Assembly (NCBI GenBank): GCA_964412405.1
Contig: CAYPOB010000052.1
Span: forward strand, 1-5,343
Direction: 5' to 3'
DNA from: JAJOKI01 sp964412405
GTDB taxonomy: Archaea > Halobacteriota > UBA148 > JAJOKI01
Length of the DNA stretch: 5,343 bases
The translations under genes and the position numbers were made by a program. The notes beneath the pieces were generated by a model. That model did not search any database, was not told the origin of the DNA, and saw nothing but the letters and a program-made list of their open reading frames with translations. Shown here piece after piece: positions 1 through 4,280 of the stretch. Within the stretch, counting starts at the first letter, position 1; every line of letters starts with the position of its first letter.

Positions 1-12
1 TCTTTACGTAGG

Positions 13-537
13 CTAAAATTCCACATATTGCCTCTGCTTGCGCCCCTTTTCCAGATACGCATATACTGCACCATGTGGTGCACCCTCGATCAACATCCCG
101 ATCGCCCTTCGCGCAATATGTACCCGCTCTATGGCTCCGATGATCCCTACGGTCTTTCCATACACTGAGATTTTCACATCACTTATGTTCTCTATCACCT
201 CACGGGCCCTTCCATCCTTCCCGATTATTCGTCCCTTGATGCGCAGGATATCCTTCTGCGTCGTGAATATCTTGGATAGGTCGATGATATCAAATACGAT
301 CGTTTCGTCATCGAACAGTCGAAATGCATTTTCTGCGCTGAACCCGCGACCAATTGCCTTGATTATCTCTCCAGCTCTCATCTCACCGATGGGATCCGAT
401 GACTCTATTTCGATGCTGCCGCTTTTGCTGTCGATGCGAAGGGCCGCACCAGAACGCTCTTCGATCGTCTTCTTGGCATCCCCTTTGTTTCCGATGATGG
501 TGCCAACCCGCTCAACCGGTACTCTGATGTGAATCAT
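13..537 (-). CDS. Archaeal two-KH-domain RNA-binding protein (Dim2/Pno1/Krr1-like)
   Basis: A 174-residue protein with two KH domains. The first has its GxxG loop as GNKG at residues 16-19 (context IIGNKGD). The second has GKDG at 106-109 (context GRIIGKDGRAREVIE). Other blocks typical of the archaeal family are GRGFSAENAFRL (63-74), GKTVGIIG (127-134) and GAPHGAVYAYLE (152-163). Archaeal and eukaryotic relatives (Dim2/Pno1) bind the 3' end of small-subunit rRNA during 30S/40S maturation, so a cytoplasmic role in 16S processing or translation is expected. The ATG at 537 is chosen because it forms an ATGA overlap with the upstream RIO stop, giving translational coupling, and because a GAGGG sits 9 bases upstream inside RIO. 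Length is normal for the family. Family assignment is firm; the exact RNA target is inferred. Confidence 0.93.
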   Translation of the reverse strand: MIHIRVPVERVGTIIGNKGDAKKTIEERSGAALRIDSKSGSIEIESSDPIGEMRAGEIIKAIGRGFSAENAFRLFDDETIVFDIIDLSKIFTTQKDILRIKGRIIGKDGRAREVIENISDVKISVYGKTVGIIGAIERVHIARRAIGMLIEGAPHGAVYAYLEKGRKQRQYVEF

Positions 538-1388
538 CTTTCCTTGCCCTCTTTAATCTCTGCGATTAGCCCCTCTTCGGAACACTCTACGCCCAATTTT
601 CTGAAAAATCTGACGACGTTTTCCACATCGCGGACGAAAAACTCTTCGGCACGGGGATGGCTCAATAGCACTGATTGGCCCATATCGATGAATATCGGTT
701 CGCCGTCGTACATGATGTTGTACTCGCTCAGATCTGCGTGGACCAGACCTGCCTCATGGTACAGTAGGCTCATATACTCGATTATTCTATCATAGGTCCC
801 AACTGGGTCCCCGATCTCCGATGCAACTTCCTTCAGCAAGGGTGCGTGGATGCCGTCCTTCCCGATAAATTCCATCACCAGAACGTTGCGCTCAGATATT
901 ATCGGCATGGGAACTCGAACGCCGGCATCGTGTGCCCTCATCAGATTTCGCAGTTCTTTTTTAGTCCAGGCGATAACGATGTCCTTTTTGCTGTGCTTCA
1001 CGCTCTTAAATCTGGGATCGCCAATTATATACTCCTGCATTGCCCTGAAGCCGCTGGTCGTAATCCGGTATATCTTCACAGCTACCTCGTCTTTTTCGCC
1101 GATAGCATGAAACACATTCGCCTCTTTCCCAGTGCTCATAACTCCCCCCAAAGAACGGATGACTTTCTTATTTGCAAGCCGATACAGGGCTTTCAGTGTC
1201 GGGACGTCAAATACCTCTTCCCTGACCTTTAGGTCCTCTGAATCCTTTATCCTGGTCGGTACTCGTTCGGCCCTTCTTATCTTACATCCCCACCTTATTC
1301 CTGCAAATAGCCCCTGCGCTGTAACCAGGATACTTGAGGTCCTGTATATCTCCAAATCACATCCGCTTTGGCGTCTTGGAAGCTCCAT
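534..1388 (-). CDS. rio1: RIO1-family serine/threonine protein kinase
   Basis: An atypical kinase/ATPase of late small-subunit ribosome maturation. Numbered from the ATG at 1388 (284 residues): the ATP-binding loop STGKEANVF is at 85-93, the ATP-contacting lysine is K105 in VAVKIY, the hinge is MEFIG at 172-176, the catalytic loop HADLSEYN is at 217-224 (D219, N224), and the metal-binding loop IDMGQ is at 234-238, where D235 is the aspartate phosphorylated in RIO proteins. The active site is complete. The start is a problem: this ATG lies 94 bases inside aIF-1A, and residues 1-36 look like out-of-frame aIF-1A sequence rather than RIO. Family homology seems to begin near residue 37-45, and no ATG, GTG or TTG exists there in frame. 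A GGTGGGG at 1288-1294 lies 7 bases before an in-frame ATA at 1280, which would give 248 residues. The gene lies between aIF-1A and the KH protein, a common archaeal order. Confidence 0.9.
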   Translation of the reverse strand: MELPRRQSGCDLEIYRTSSILVTAQGLFAGIRWGCKIRRAERVPTRIKDSEDLKVREEVFDVPTLKALYRLANKKVIRSLGGVMSTGKEANVFHAIGEKDEVAVKIYRITTSGFRAMQEYIIGDPRFKSVKHSKKDIVIAWTKKELRNLMRAHDAGVRVPMPIISERNVLVMEFIGKDGIHAPLLKEVASEIGDPVGTYDRIIEYMSLLYHEAGLVHADLSEYNIMYDGEPIFIDMGQSVLLSHPRAEEFFVRDVENVVRFFRKLGVECSEEGLIAEIKEGKER

Positions 1389-1561
1389 GGTACGACTATC
1401 ACGATGTCACCTTCGCGTATCCATACCCGTTTTTTCATCTTGCCCGGTATTCGCGCCATTCTGGTCGTTCCATCCATACATCTTATCCTTATCCGATTGG
1501 CGCCAAGCATGCTTTCCACGGTGGCAAGAACTTCTCTATTTTGCTTGCGCGGCACACGCAC
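1295..1561 (-). CDS. eif1A: Translation initiation factor aIF-1A
   Basis: A small OB-fold factor that binds the A site of the small subunit and promotes scanning/initiation-complex assembly. The 88 residues read through the classic aIF-1A core: VLATVESMLGANRIRIRC (11-28), the MDGTTRMARIPGKMKKRVWI block (29-48), REGDIVIVVPW (49-59), DVIWRY (67-72) and the C-terminal WLQRRGYL (79-86). The start is uncertain. GTG at 1561 is the first standard start, but the preceding in-frame codons read EEIVR, resembling the charged residues before RVRIPRK in other archaeal aIF-1A proteins. The only candidate farther up is a CTG at 1600 that overlaps the tyrS TGA stop and follows a GGAAGGTG by a few bases. The gene is the second of the operon, downstream of tyrS. 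Its C-terminal part overlaps the longest RIO reading frame. Confidence 0.93.
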   Translation of the reverse strand: MRVPRKQNREVLATVESMLGANRIRIRCMDGTTRMARIPGKMKKRVWIREGDIVIVVPWSFQDAKADVIWRYTGPQVSWLQRRGYLQE

Positions 1562-1596
1562 CCTGACTATTTCTTCTTGATTATCCTTATTATTCC

Positions 1597-2586
1597 TCAG
1601 TCTAACACCTTCCGAATCGGTTCTAAAATTTGATTTATATATTTCATCGCACCTTTCTTGATATCTAGCGGATGTAGTGCGCCAGAGATGAAATCTTTTT
1701 CTAACTCTATGAAGTGGCGGTAGTTAATATCTCCCCCGAACTTAGCCGCACGTTCGATGGTAACCCCGGCCAATTTAGAGAAAATATGGTACTTGAATAG
1801 GTCGACCACTGGATTGTCCTCTACCCGTTGAGGTGGACAAAATGCATTCATGAGCTTCTGATCTACCTCTTCTGGTGAATCATCTATTGAGATATAGTTT
1901 TCCTTGGATGAGGACATTTTTGCGCCATCCAGCCCCACCAAAATGGGCGTATGTATGCACACGGGTGCCTTAAAACCAAGTTTGGGAAGGGCTTCACGTG
2001 CAAGCATGTGTATCTTGCGTTGATCCATCCCTCCCACTGCAACGTCTATATCGAGTTCGACCACGTCTGCAACCTGCAGGATGGGATAAACTATATGAGC
2101 TGCCTTCATGTTATCCGGGTCTCTGGCCAGCAGCCTCATGCTTCTTATGGCTCTTTTTTCGGAAATGTGCTGCATCAATTTTTGCCATCGCATTTGATAT
2201 TCGGGAGTCATTTGAAAACCGTCTTTATCTGAAAAACCGCATTCGTCAGAGCCGCCAAGCACGAATGTCGTCTTATCTGGATCGAGCCCAAGAGCTTCAA
2301 ATGCCCTTTTGTTTTCCCGCGCCATTTCCCGAATTTCTTCGAGTTCTCCTTTTTCATTCAAATATGCGTGCAAATCCGCCAGAAGCACGGTTATATAAAA
2401 TCCAGCATTTTGTAAGTCAACCAGTTTATTCACCGTGAGAAGATGCCCAATATGGATTTTTCCGGAGGGTTCATAGCCGACATATGCCCTTGCTCTTTTT
2501 TTGGACGTGGCAAGTGCTTTCAGCTCGTCCAGCGTCACGATTTCCTCGACGTTTCTGGTTATCAATGAGAGTTTGTCCGTTTGCAT
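1597..2586 (-). CDS. tyrS: Tyrosyl-tRNA synthetase, archaeal type
   Basis: A class I synthetase that charges tRNA-Tyr in the cytoplasm. The 329-residue protein carries the HIGH signature as H45-I-G-H48 (context SGKIHIGHLL) and KMSSS at 223-227. Tyrosine recognition is intact: Y35 in AYVGYEPSG and Y167, Q171 and D174 in YPILQVADVV correspond to Y32, Y151, Q155 and D158 of the Methanocaldococcus jannaschii enzyme. This separates it from TrpRS. GGMDQRKIHMLARE (185-198) is the adjoining family block. Like other archaeal TyrRS it lacks a bacterial S4 C-terminal domain, and its length is slightly above the roughly 306 residues of the M. jannaschii enzyme. The ATG at 2586 lies about 28 bases from a TATA-like TATTAAA with no Shine-Dalgarno site, which suggests a leaderless or nearly leaderless message. 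It heads the minus-strand operon. Confidence 0.96.
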   Translation of the reverse strand: MQTDKLSLITRNVEEIVTLDELKALATSKKRARAYVGYEPSGKIHIGHLLTVNKLVDLQNAGFYITVLLADLHAYLNEKGELEEIREMARENKRAFEALGLDPDKTTFVLGGSDECGFSDKDGFQMTPEYQMRWQKLMQHISEKRAIRSMRLLARDPDNMKAAHIVYPILQVADVVELDIDVAVGGMDQRKIHMLAREALPKLGFKAPVCIHTPILVGLDGAKMSSSKENYISIDDSPEEVDQKLMNAFCPPQRVEDNPVVDLFKYHIFSKLAGVTIERAAKFGGDINYRHFIELEKDFISGALHPLDIKKGAMKYINQILEPIRKVLD

Positions 2587-2610
2587 CTACGTAAAAGAGG
2601 CGGGCAATCG

Positions 2611-2617
2611 TTTAATA
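2611..2617 (-). promoter_or_regulatory. TATA box for the tyrS operon
   Basis: On the minus strand this reads TATTAAA, preceded by an A-rich CAAAAC that could serve as the BRE. Its centre is about 28 bases from the tyrS ATG, the usual archaeal distance from TATA box to transcription start. The RNA would therefore begin at or within a few bases of the start codon, consistent with the absence of a Shine-Dalgarno site. Assignment is by spacing and base composition only. Confidence 0.5.
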
Positions 2618-2670
2618 GTTTTGCCTCTGCTGAATGATACGATTCTATAATAGATATTGTTGGTGTAACA

Positions 2671-2677
2671 TATATAA
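2671..2677 (+). promoter_or_regulatory. TATA box candidate pointing into the 2700-2851 structured region
   Basis: TATATAA on the plus strand. An archaeal TFB/TBP promoter here would start RNA near 2700. No protein start with a convincing ribosome site follows, so the likely product would be an untranslated RNA. It is divergent from the tyrS promoter. Confidence 0.4.
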
Positions 2678-2699
2678 GGATATGGGATGAAGTTTGTGA

Positions 2700-2851
2700 G
2701 TCCCCCTCATGAACGACTTTTTAACGACCATAGGGAGTTTAAAAAGGAGTGAACAGAGCTGGGCGAGCGGTTTCTCCGCAGTCATAATCTTTGTCAGGCG
2801 GCCGAGCGCGAAGTGCGAGACAAGGCTTTCGAAGAAGGCCGAAGGGTTTTT
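2700..2851 (+). ncRNA. Candidate structured small RNA or intergenic repeat element
   Basis: About 150 bases without a credible gene but rich in pairing. Stems seen by eye: GCGG/CCGC (2767-2770 with 2776-2779); CTTTGTC/GACAAGG (2789-2795 with 2819-2825, one wobble) enclosing GCGC-GAA-GTGC (2806-2816); and GGCTTTC-GAA-GAAGGCC (2824-2840, one wobble). A long-range CGGCC/GGCCG (2799-2803 with 2837-2841) is an alternative to the last stem. A run of five Ts at 2847-2851 follows the final hairpin like a terminator, and a TATA box sits 25-30 bases before the proposed 5' end. The 3' half is more G+C-rich than the AT-rich cassette that follows. I do not recognise an RNA family. It could instead be a dispersed repeat or a decayed coding sequence, since both strands have long open stretches here. 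Confidence 0.35.
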
Positions 2852-2859
2852 GCCCATGC
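2847..2859 (+). repeat. Left arm of 13-base inverted repeat around the first TA module
   Basis: TTTTTGCCCATGC here is the exact reverse complement of GCATGGGCAAAAA at 3352-3364. The two arms enclose the promoter, antitoxin and toxin of the first module. No target-site duplication is visible outside them. Confidence 0.7.
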
Positions 2860-2864
2860 AGTTA

Positions 2865-2885
2865 TGTAAAGTTTAAATATTTACA
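2865..2885. promoter_or_regulatory. Operator-like palindrome over the TA1 promoter
   Basis: TGTAAA and TTTACA form a perfect six-base inverted repeat separated by nine bases that contain the TATA box TTTAAATA (2872-2879). This placement would let the antitoxin or toxin-antitoxin complex block TBP binding, the usual autoregulation of type II modules. The palindrome is seen; the binding protein is inferred. Confidence 0.45.
2872..2879 (+). promoter_or_regulatory. TATA box of the first TA module
   Basis: TTTAAATA, preceded by AAAG as a possible BRE. RNA would start near 2902, leaving a short leader that contains the AGGTGA ribosome site at 2902-2907, six bases before the ATG at 2914. Confidence 0.6.
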
Positions 2886-2913
2886 CTACATATACTCGCA
2901 TAGGTGAATAATT

Positions 2914-3099
2914 ATGGGAACTACAATTAGCGTACCAAAGGAAGAATATGATCAATTAATTGAAAAAGCAAGTCTTTTTGACCAGTTTATTGGGACAGAA
3001 GAATTGACCAAAGAAGAGCTAAAGCAAATAAAAGAGGCGATGAAAGGACCTTTTTTGACAAAATCTGAACTTCTTAAAAGGCATTCGGACTTAAATTAG
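2914..3099 (+). CDS. Type II antitoxin of the first TA module (RelB-like position)
   Basis: A 61-residue acidic/basic mixed small protein that I assign as antitoxin mainly from context: it is immediately upstream of a RelE-type toxin, with one base between its TAG and the toxin ATG. The N-terminus TTISVPKEEYDQLIEKA (residues 3-19) has the beta-strand-then-helix pattern of short archaeal antitoxin DNA-binding domains. A central TEELTKEELKQIKEA stretch (28-42) is predicted helical. The C-terminal part, GPFLTKSELLKRHSDLN, would be the toxin-wrapping segment. The start is supported by AGGTGA six bases upstream. Codons are strongly A-rich, unlike the tyrS operon. The exact antitoxin family is not recognised; it should neutralise the neighbouring toxin and probably represses its own promoter. 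Confidence 0.8.
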   Translation: MGTTISVPKEEYDQLIEKASLFDQFIGTEELTKEELKQIKEAMKGPFLTKSELLKRHSDLN

Positions 3100-3100
3100 A

Positions 3101-3349
3101 ATGTATACACTTGTTTTTACAGAGCAATTTGAGAAATCTCTTTCTAAACTTAAAGATGCAGTTCTTAAAAAGCAAATTTGGAAGAAAATACTGGAACTGG
3201 AAAAAAGATCCCCAATCGGTAAAAAATTAAAAGGAAATCCTTTCTGGTCGATTCACATAAACAAATATAGAGTCATATACAAAATCGAAGGAACAGAAAT
3301 AATCATAGCAGACCTTCTAACAAGAAAATTCGATTACCGAGAAATATGA
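3101..3349 (+). CDS. RelE/ParE-superfamily toxin of the first TA module
   Basis: An 82-residue basic protein with the RelE fold order: an N-terminal strand and helical hairpin (LVFTEQFEKSLSKLKD, 4-19), the GKKLKGNPFWSIHI block (40-53), then YRVIYKI (56-62), the IIIADLLTRKFDYREI end (67-82). The LKG.....WSI..NKYRVIY arrangement and the C-terminal basic residues plus Y79 match archaeal RelE-type ribosome-dependent mRNA endonucleases. R57, R75 and Y79 are the likely functional residues by family comparison, not by experiment. It is translated from the same message as its antitoxin, one base downstream, with no clear ribosome site of its own, so coupling is likely. It is intact and of normal length. 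A ParE-like gyrase activity cannot be excluded from sequence, but the RNase type is favoured. Confidence 0.87.
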   Translation: MYTLVFTEQFEKSLSKLKDAVLKKQIWKKILELEKRSPIGKKLKGNPFWSIHINKYRVIYKIEGTEIIIADLLTRKFDYREI

Positions 3350-3351
3350 CG

Positions 3352-3364
3352 GCATGGGCAAAAA
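3352..3364 (-). repeat. Right arm of 13-base inverted repeat around the first TA module
   Basis: GCATGGGCAAAAA on the plus strand, exact reverse complement of 2847-2859, starting two bases after the toxin stop codon. Outer ends of the two arms are 518 bases apart. Confidence 0.7.
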
Positions 3365-3380
3365 ATTCACTTAACAGTTC

Positions 3381-3455
3381 TGGTATATCTTAAGTTTTGC
3401 AGAACGTAATGGAGAAAGGGAAAATTGGTGTGAATGGAATGAGCTAGATATACCA
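3381..3455. repeat. 10-base perfect inverted repeat between the two TA modules
   Basis: TGGTATATCT (3381-3390) and AGATATACCA (3446-3455) are perfect complements with 55 bases between. A competing shorter pairing, GTTCTG (3377-3382) with CAGAAC (3400-3405), overlaps the left arm. It may be a folded RNA, a protein site pair or a remnant of a mobile element; nothing favours one. The enclosed frame is also open (see findings). Confidence 0.5.
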
Positions 3456-3480
3456 TGTTATGTGAGTGCGATAGCATCAA

Positions 3481-3500
3481 GATTTTAACTTGTTAAAATC
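3481..3500. terminator. Perfect 9-base hairpin between TA modules, possible terminator
   Basis: GATTTTAAC and GTTAAAATC are perfect complements with only TT between. With two loop bases the innermost pairs must open, but a strong AT-rich stem remains. Short T-runs (TTTT at 3517-3520 and 3526-3529) follow downstream on the plus strand. It could end the first module's transcript, or be a dyad protein site. Confidence 0.35.
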
Positions 3501-3573
3501 GCAGAGTTCCCAACCATTTTAGTCCTTTTAGGTGAGACGAATATATGATAATTTGTGTTGGACATACATAAAA

Positions 3574-3581
3574 TTTATATA
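3574..3581 (+). promoter_or_regulatory. TATA box of the second TA module
   Basis: TTTATATA, preceded by A-rich sequence. Transcription would start near 3604, only a few bases before the antitoxin ATG at 3610, so the message is short-leadered or leaderless. There is no good Shine-Dalgarno site. Confidence 0.6.
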
Positions 3582-3610
3582 CCACGTATAATTATTATGG
3601 ATTGATAATA
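3578..3610. promoter_or_regulatory. Operator-like dyads at the TA2 promoter
   Basis: Two small inverted repeats lie between the TATA box and the start codon: TATAC-CAC-GTATA (3578-3590), which overlaps the end of the TATA box, and TATTAT-GGATTG-ATAATA (3593-3610), which covers the expected transcription start. A ribbon-helix-helix antitoxin binding here would repress its own operon. The sequence is AT-rich, so chance dyads are possible. Confidence 0.3.
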
Positions 3611-3807
3611 TGGCAACAACCATTCAAATTAAAAAAGAAACGAGAGAAAAATTAAAACACTTTGGACATAAAGCCGAATCCTATAATGACATAATCGAAA
3701 GATTGATGGCTTACTCTGAAGAATTAAACATCGAAGAATTAATAGACAAGAGGTGGGAAAGACTACAGAAAGAAAAAGATCAATACATCCCCCTGGACGA
3801 GATATAA
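3610..3807 (+). CDS. Ribbon-helix-helix antitoxin of the second TA module (VapB/DUF7557-like)
   Basis: A 65-residue protein beginning MATTIQIKKETREKLKHFG, the beta strand and first helix of a ribbon-helix-helix DNA-binding domain. SYNDIIERLM (24-33) is the second helix, whose S-Y-(N/D)-(D/E)-(I/V)-I pattern is typical of archaeal VapB-like antitoxins. Residues 36-65, rich in E and K, form the likely toxin-binding tail. The stop TAA is followed directly by the toxin ATG (TAAATG), so the two are co-translated. Start chosen as the only ATG at the domain boundary, close to the predicted transcription start. It should inhibit the downstream toxin and repress the operon through the dyads at 3578-3610. 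It shows no obvious relation to the antitoxin at 2914. Confidence 0.86.
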   Translation: MATTIQIKKETREKLKHFGHKAESYNDIIERLMAYSEELNIEELIDKRWERLQKEKDQYIPLDEI

Positions 3808-4062
3808 ATGGAAATATTTATCCATCCCCGAGTTAAAAAATATCTTGATGAAAGTGGGGAGAAAGAGGGATTAATAAAACATCTTAAAAAATTAACTGAT
3901 GACCCACATAATAAAAGAAGTGGTGCTGACGTCAAGAGATTAAAAGGAAAAAAACACGATATGCATAGGTTGAGAGTGGGCAACCATAGATTTGAATATT
4001 TTATAGATGAAGGAAAAGTCTGGATAGATAATGCCTTTAAAAGAGGCAGGAGTTATAGATAA
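3808..4062 (+). CDS. RelE-family toxin of the second TA module
   Basis: An 84-residue basic protein in the RelE/ParE superfamily. Visible blocks are HPRVKKYLDES (6-16, first helix), the KHLKKLTDDPHNKRSG region (24-39), DVKRLKGKKHDMHRLRVGNHRFEYFID (41-67, central strands with the R54, R56 and R61 basic face) and the terminal FKRGRSYR (77-84), an RG.xYR ending common in RelE-type toxins. The predicted activity is ribosome-associated mRNA cleavage; the specificity is not readable. It starts with no gap after its antitoxin and ends at 4062, exactly where antisense homology to an R-M methylase stops. It differs from the toxin at 3101 in both central and C-terminal motifs, so this is a separate acquisition rather than a duplication. 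Confidence 0.86.
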   Translation: MEIFIHPRVKKYLDESGEKEGLIKHLKKLTDDPHNKRSGADVKRLKGKKHDMHRLRVGNHRFEYFIDEGKVWIDNAFKRGRSYR

Positions 4063-4251
4063 GACGCCGCACGAACCGCAGAATGGATCTAAAACGACCT
4101 CTCCTATCTTGGGTTCAACGATCTTAACCATCAGCCTTTGTGACTATAAAAGAGATTATAGGGTGTAGAACTCTCCGGCCACCCCACCTTCTTTATCCAT
4201 CCTTAAAAGCATATCTTCATAAACCTGAGAAACTACATACAAATCCCCCAT
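4060..4251 (-). pseudogene. hsdM: Relic of a type I restriction-modification methylase (HsdM, N-6 adenine)
   Basis: Read from 4251 downward in one frame, the minus strand gives VYEDMLLRM, EGGVAGEFYT, then a TAA at 4158-4156 and a TAG at 4146-4144, and then LMVKIVEPKIGE and VLDPFCGSCGVL up to 4060. The order and spacing are those of HsdM proteins: a YE.LL helix, the invariant GEFYTP before the SAM-binding domain, and motif I DP.CGSGG. The stop-containing stretch is about three codons longer than the usual linker. The proline of YTP is lost, motif I carries C for G, and the catalytic NPPY, target-recognition domain and start region are absent. Homology ends at the toxin stop codon. An in-frame TAA at 4260-4258 precedes it. 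It cannot make a working enzyme. Confidence 0.82.
4144..4161. repeat. Inverted repeat at the disrupted point of the HsdM relic
   Basis: CTATAA and TTATAG flank six bases (AAGAGA). Each arm supplies one of the two in-frame stops of the relic. On the plus strand CTATAAAAG also resembles a TATA box, which would start RNA near 4174 and could serve the downstream release-factor gene with a leader of roughly 107 bases. Confidence 0.4.
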
Positions 4252-4258
4252 ATTAATT
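4251..4258 (+). promoter_or_regulatory. Alternative TATA-like element upstream of the Vms1-like gene
   Basis: TATTAATT centred about 27 bases before the ATG at 4281. If used, RNA would start at the ATG and leave the ribosome site untranscribed, which argues against it. It is listed because no better promoter is obvious apart from CTATAAAAG at 4144-4152. Confidence 0.25.
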
Positions 4259-4268
4259 TAAGTCGAGT

Positions 4269-4275
4269 GGAGTGA
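4269..4275 (+). promoter_or_regulatory. Shine-Dalgarno site deciding the Vms1-like start
   Basis: GGAGTGA lies five bases before the ATG at 4281. The upstream in-frame GTG at 4272 is part of this site and lacks a site of its own, so ATG 4281 is the better start. Confidence 0.65.
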
Positions 4276-4280
4276 ACATC

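Noticed and set aside
38..532. A long plus-strand open frame opposite the KH gene
   Set aside because: It is the antisense shadow of the KH protein, with low-complexity serine/isoleucine-rich sequence and no ribosome site.
2712..2728. AACGAC direct repeat (two copies, 11 bases apart)
   Set aside because: Only two short copies; too little for an array, iteron or CRISPR.
2684..2760. C/D box small RNA suggested by GGGATGA near 2685
   Set aside because: No proper RUGAUGA plus CUGA pair with correct spacing was found.
2645..2857. A 70-codon open frame on the minus strand starting at ATG 2857
   Set aside because: No ribosome site, no recognised domain, and it runs antisense through the structured segment into the region of the tyrS promoter; better explained as part of a repeat or RNA element. 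If the element proves dispersed, this frame will appear repeatedly as a false hypothetical gene.
4272..4280. GTG at 4272 as start of the release factor
   Set aside because: It lies within the GGAGTGA ribosome site that serves ATG 4281 and has no site of its own.
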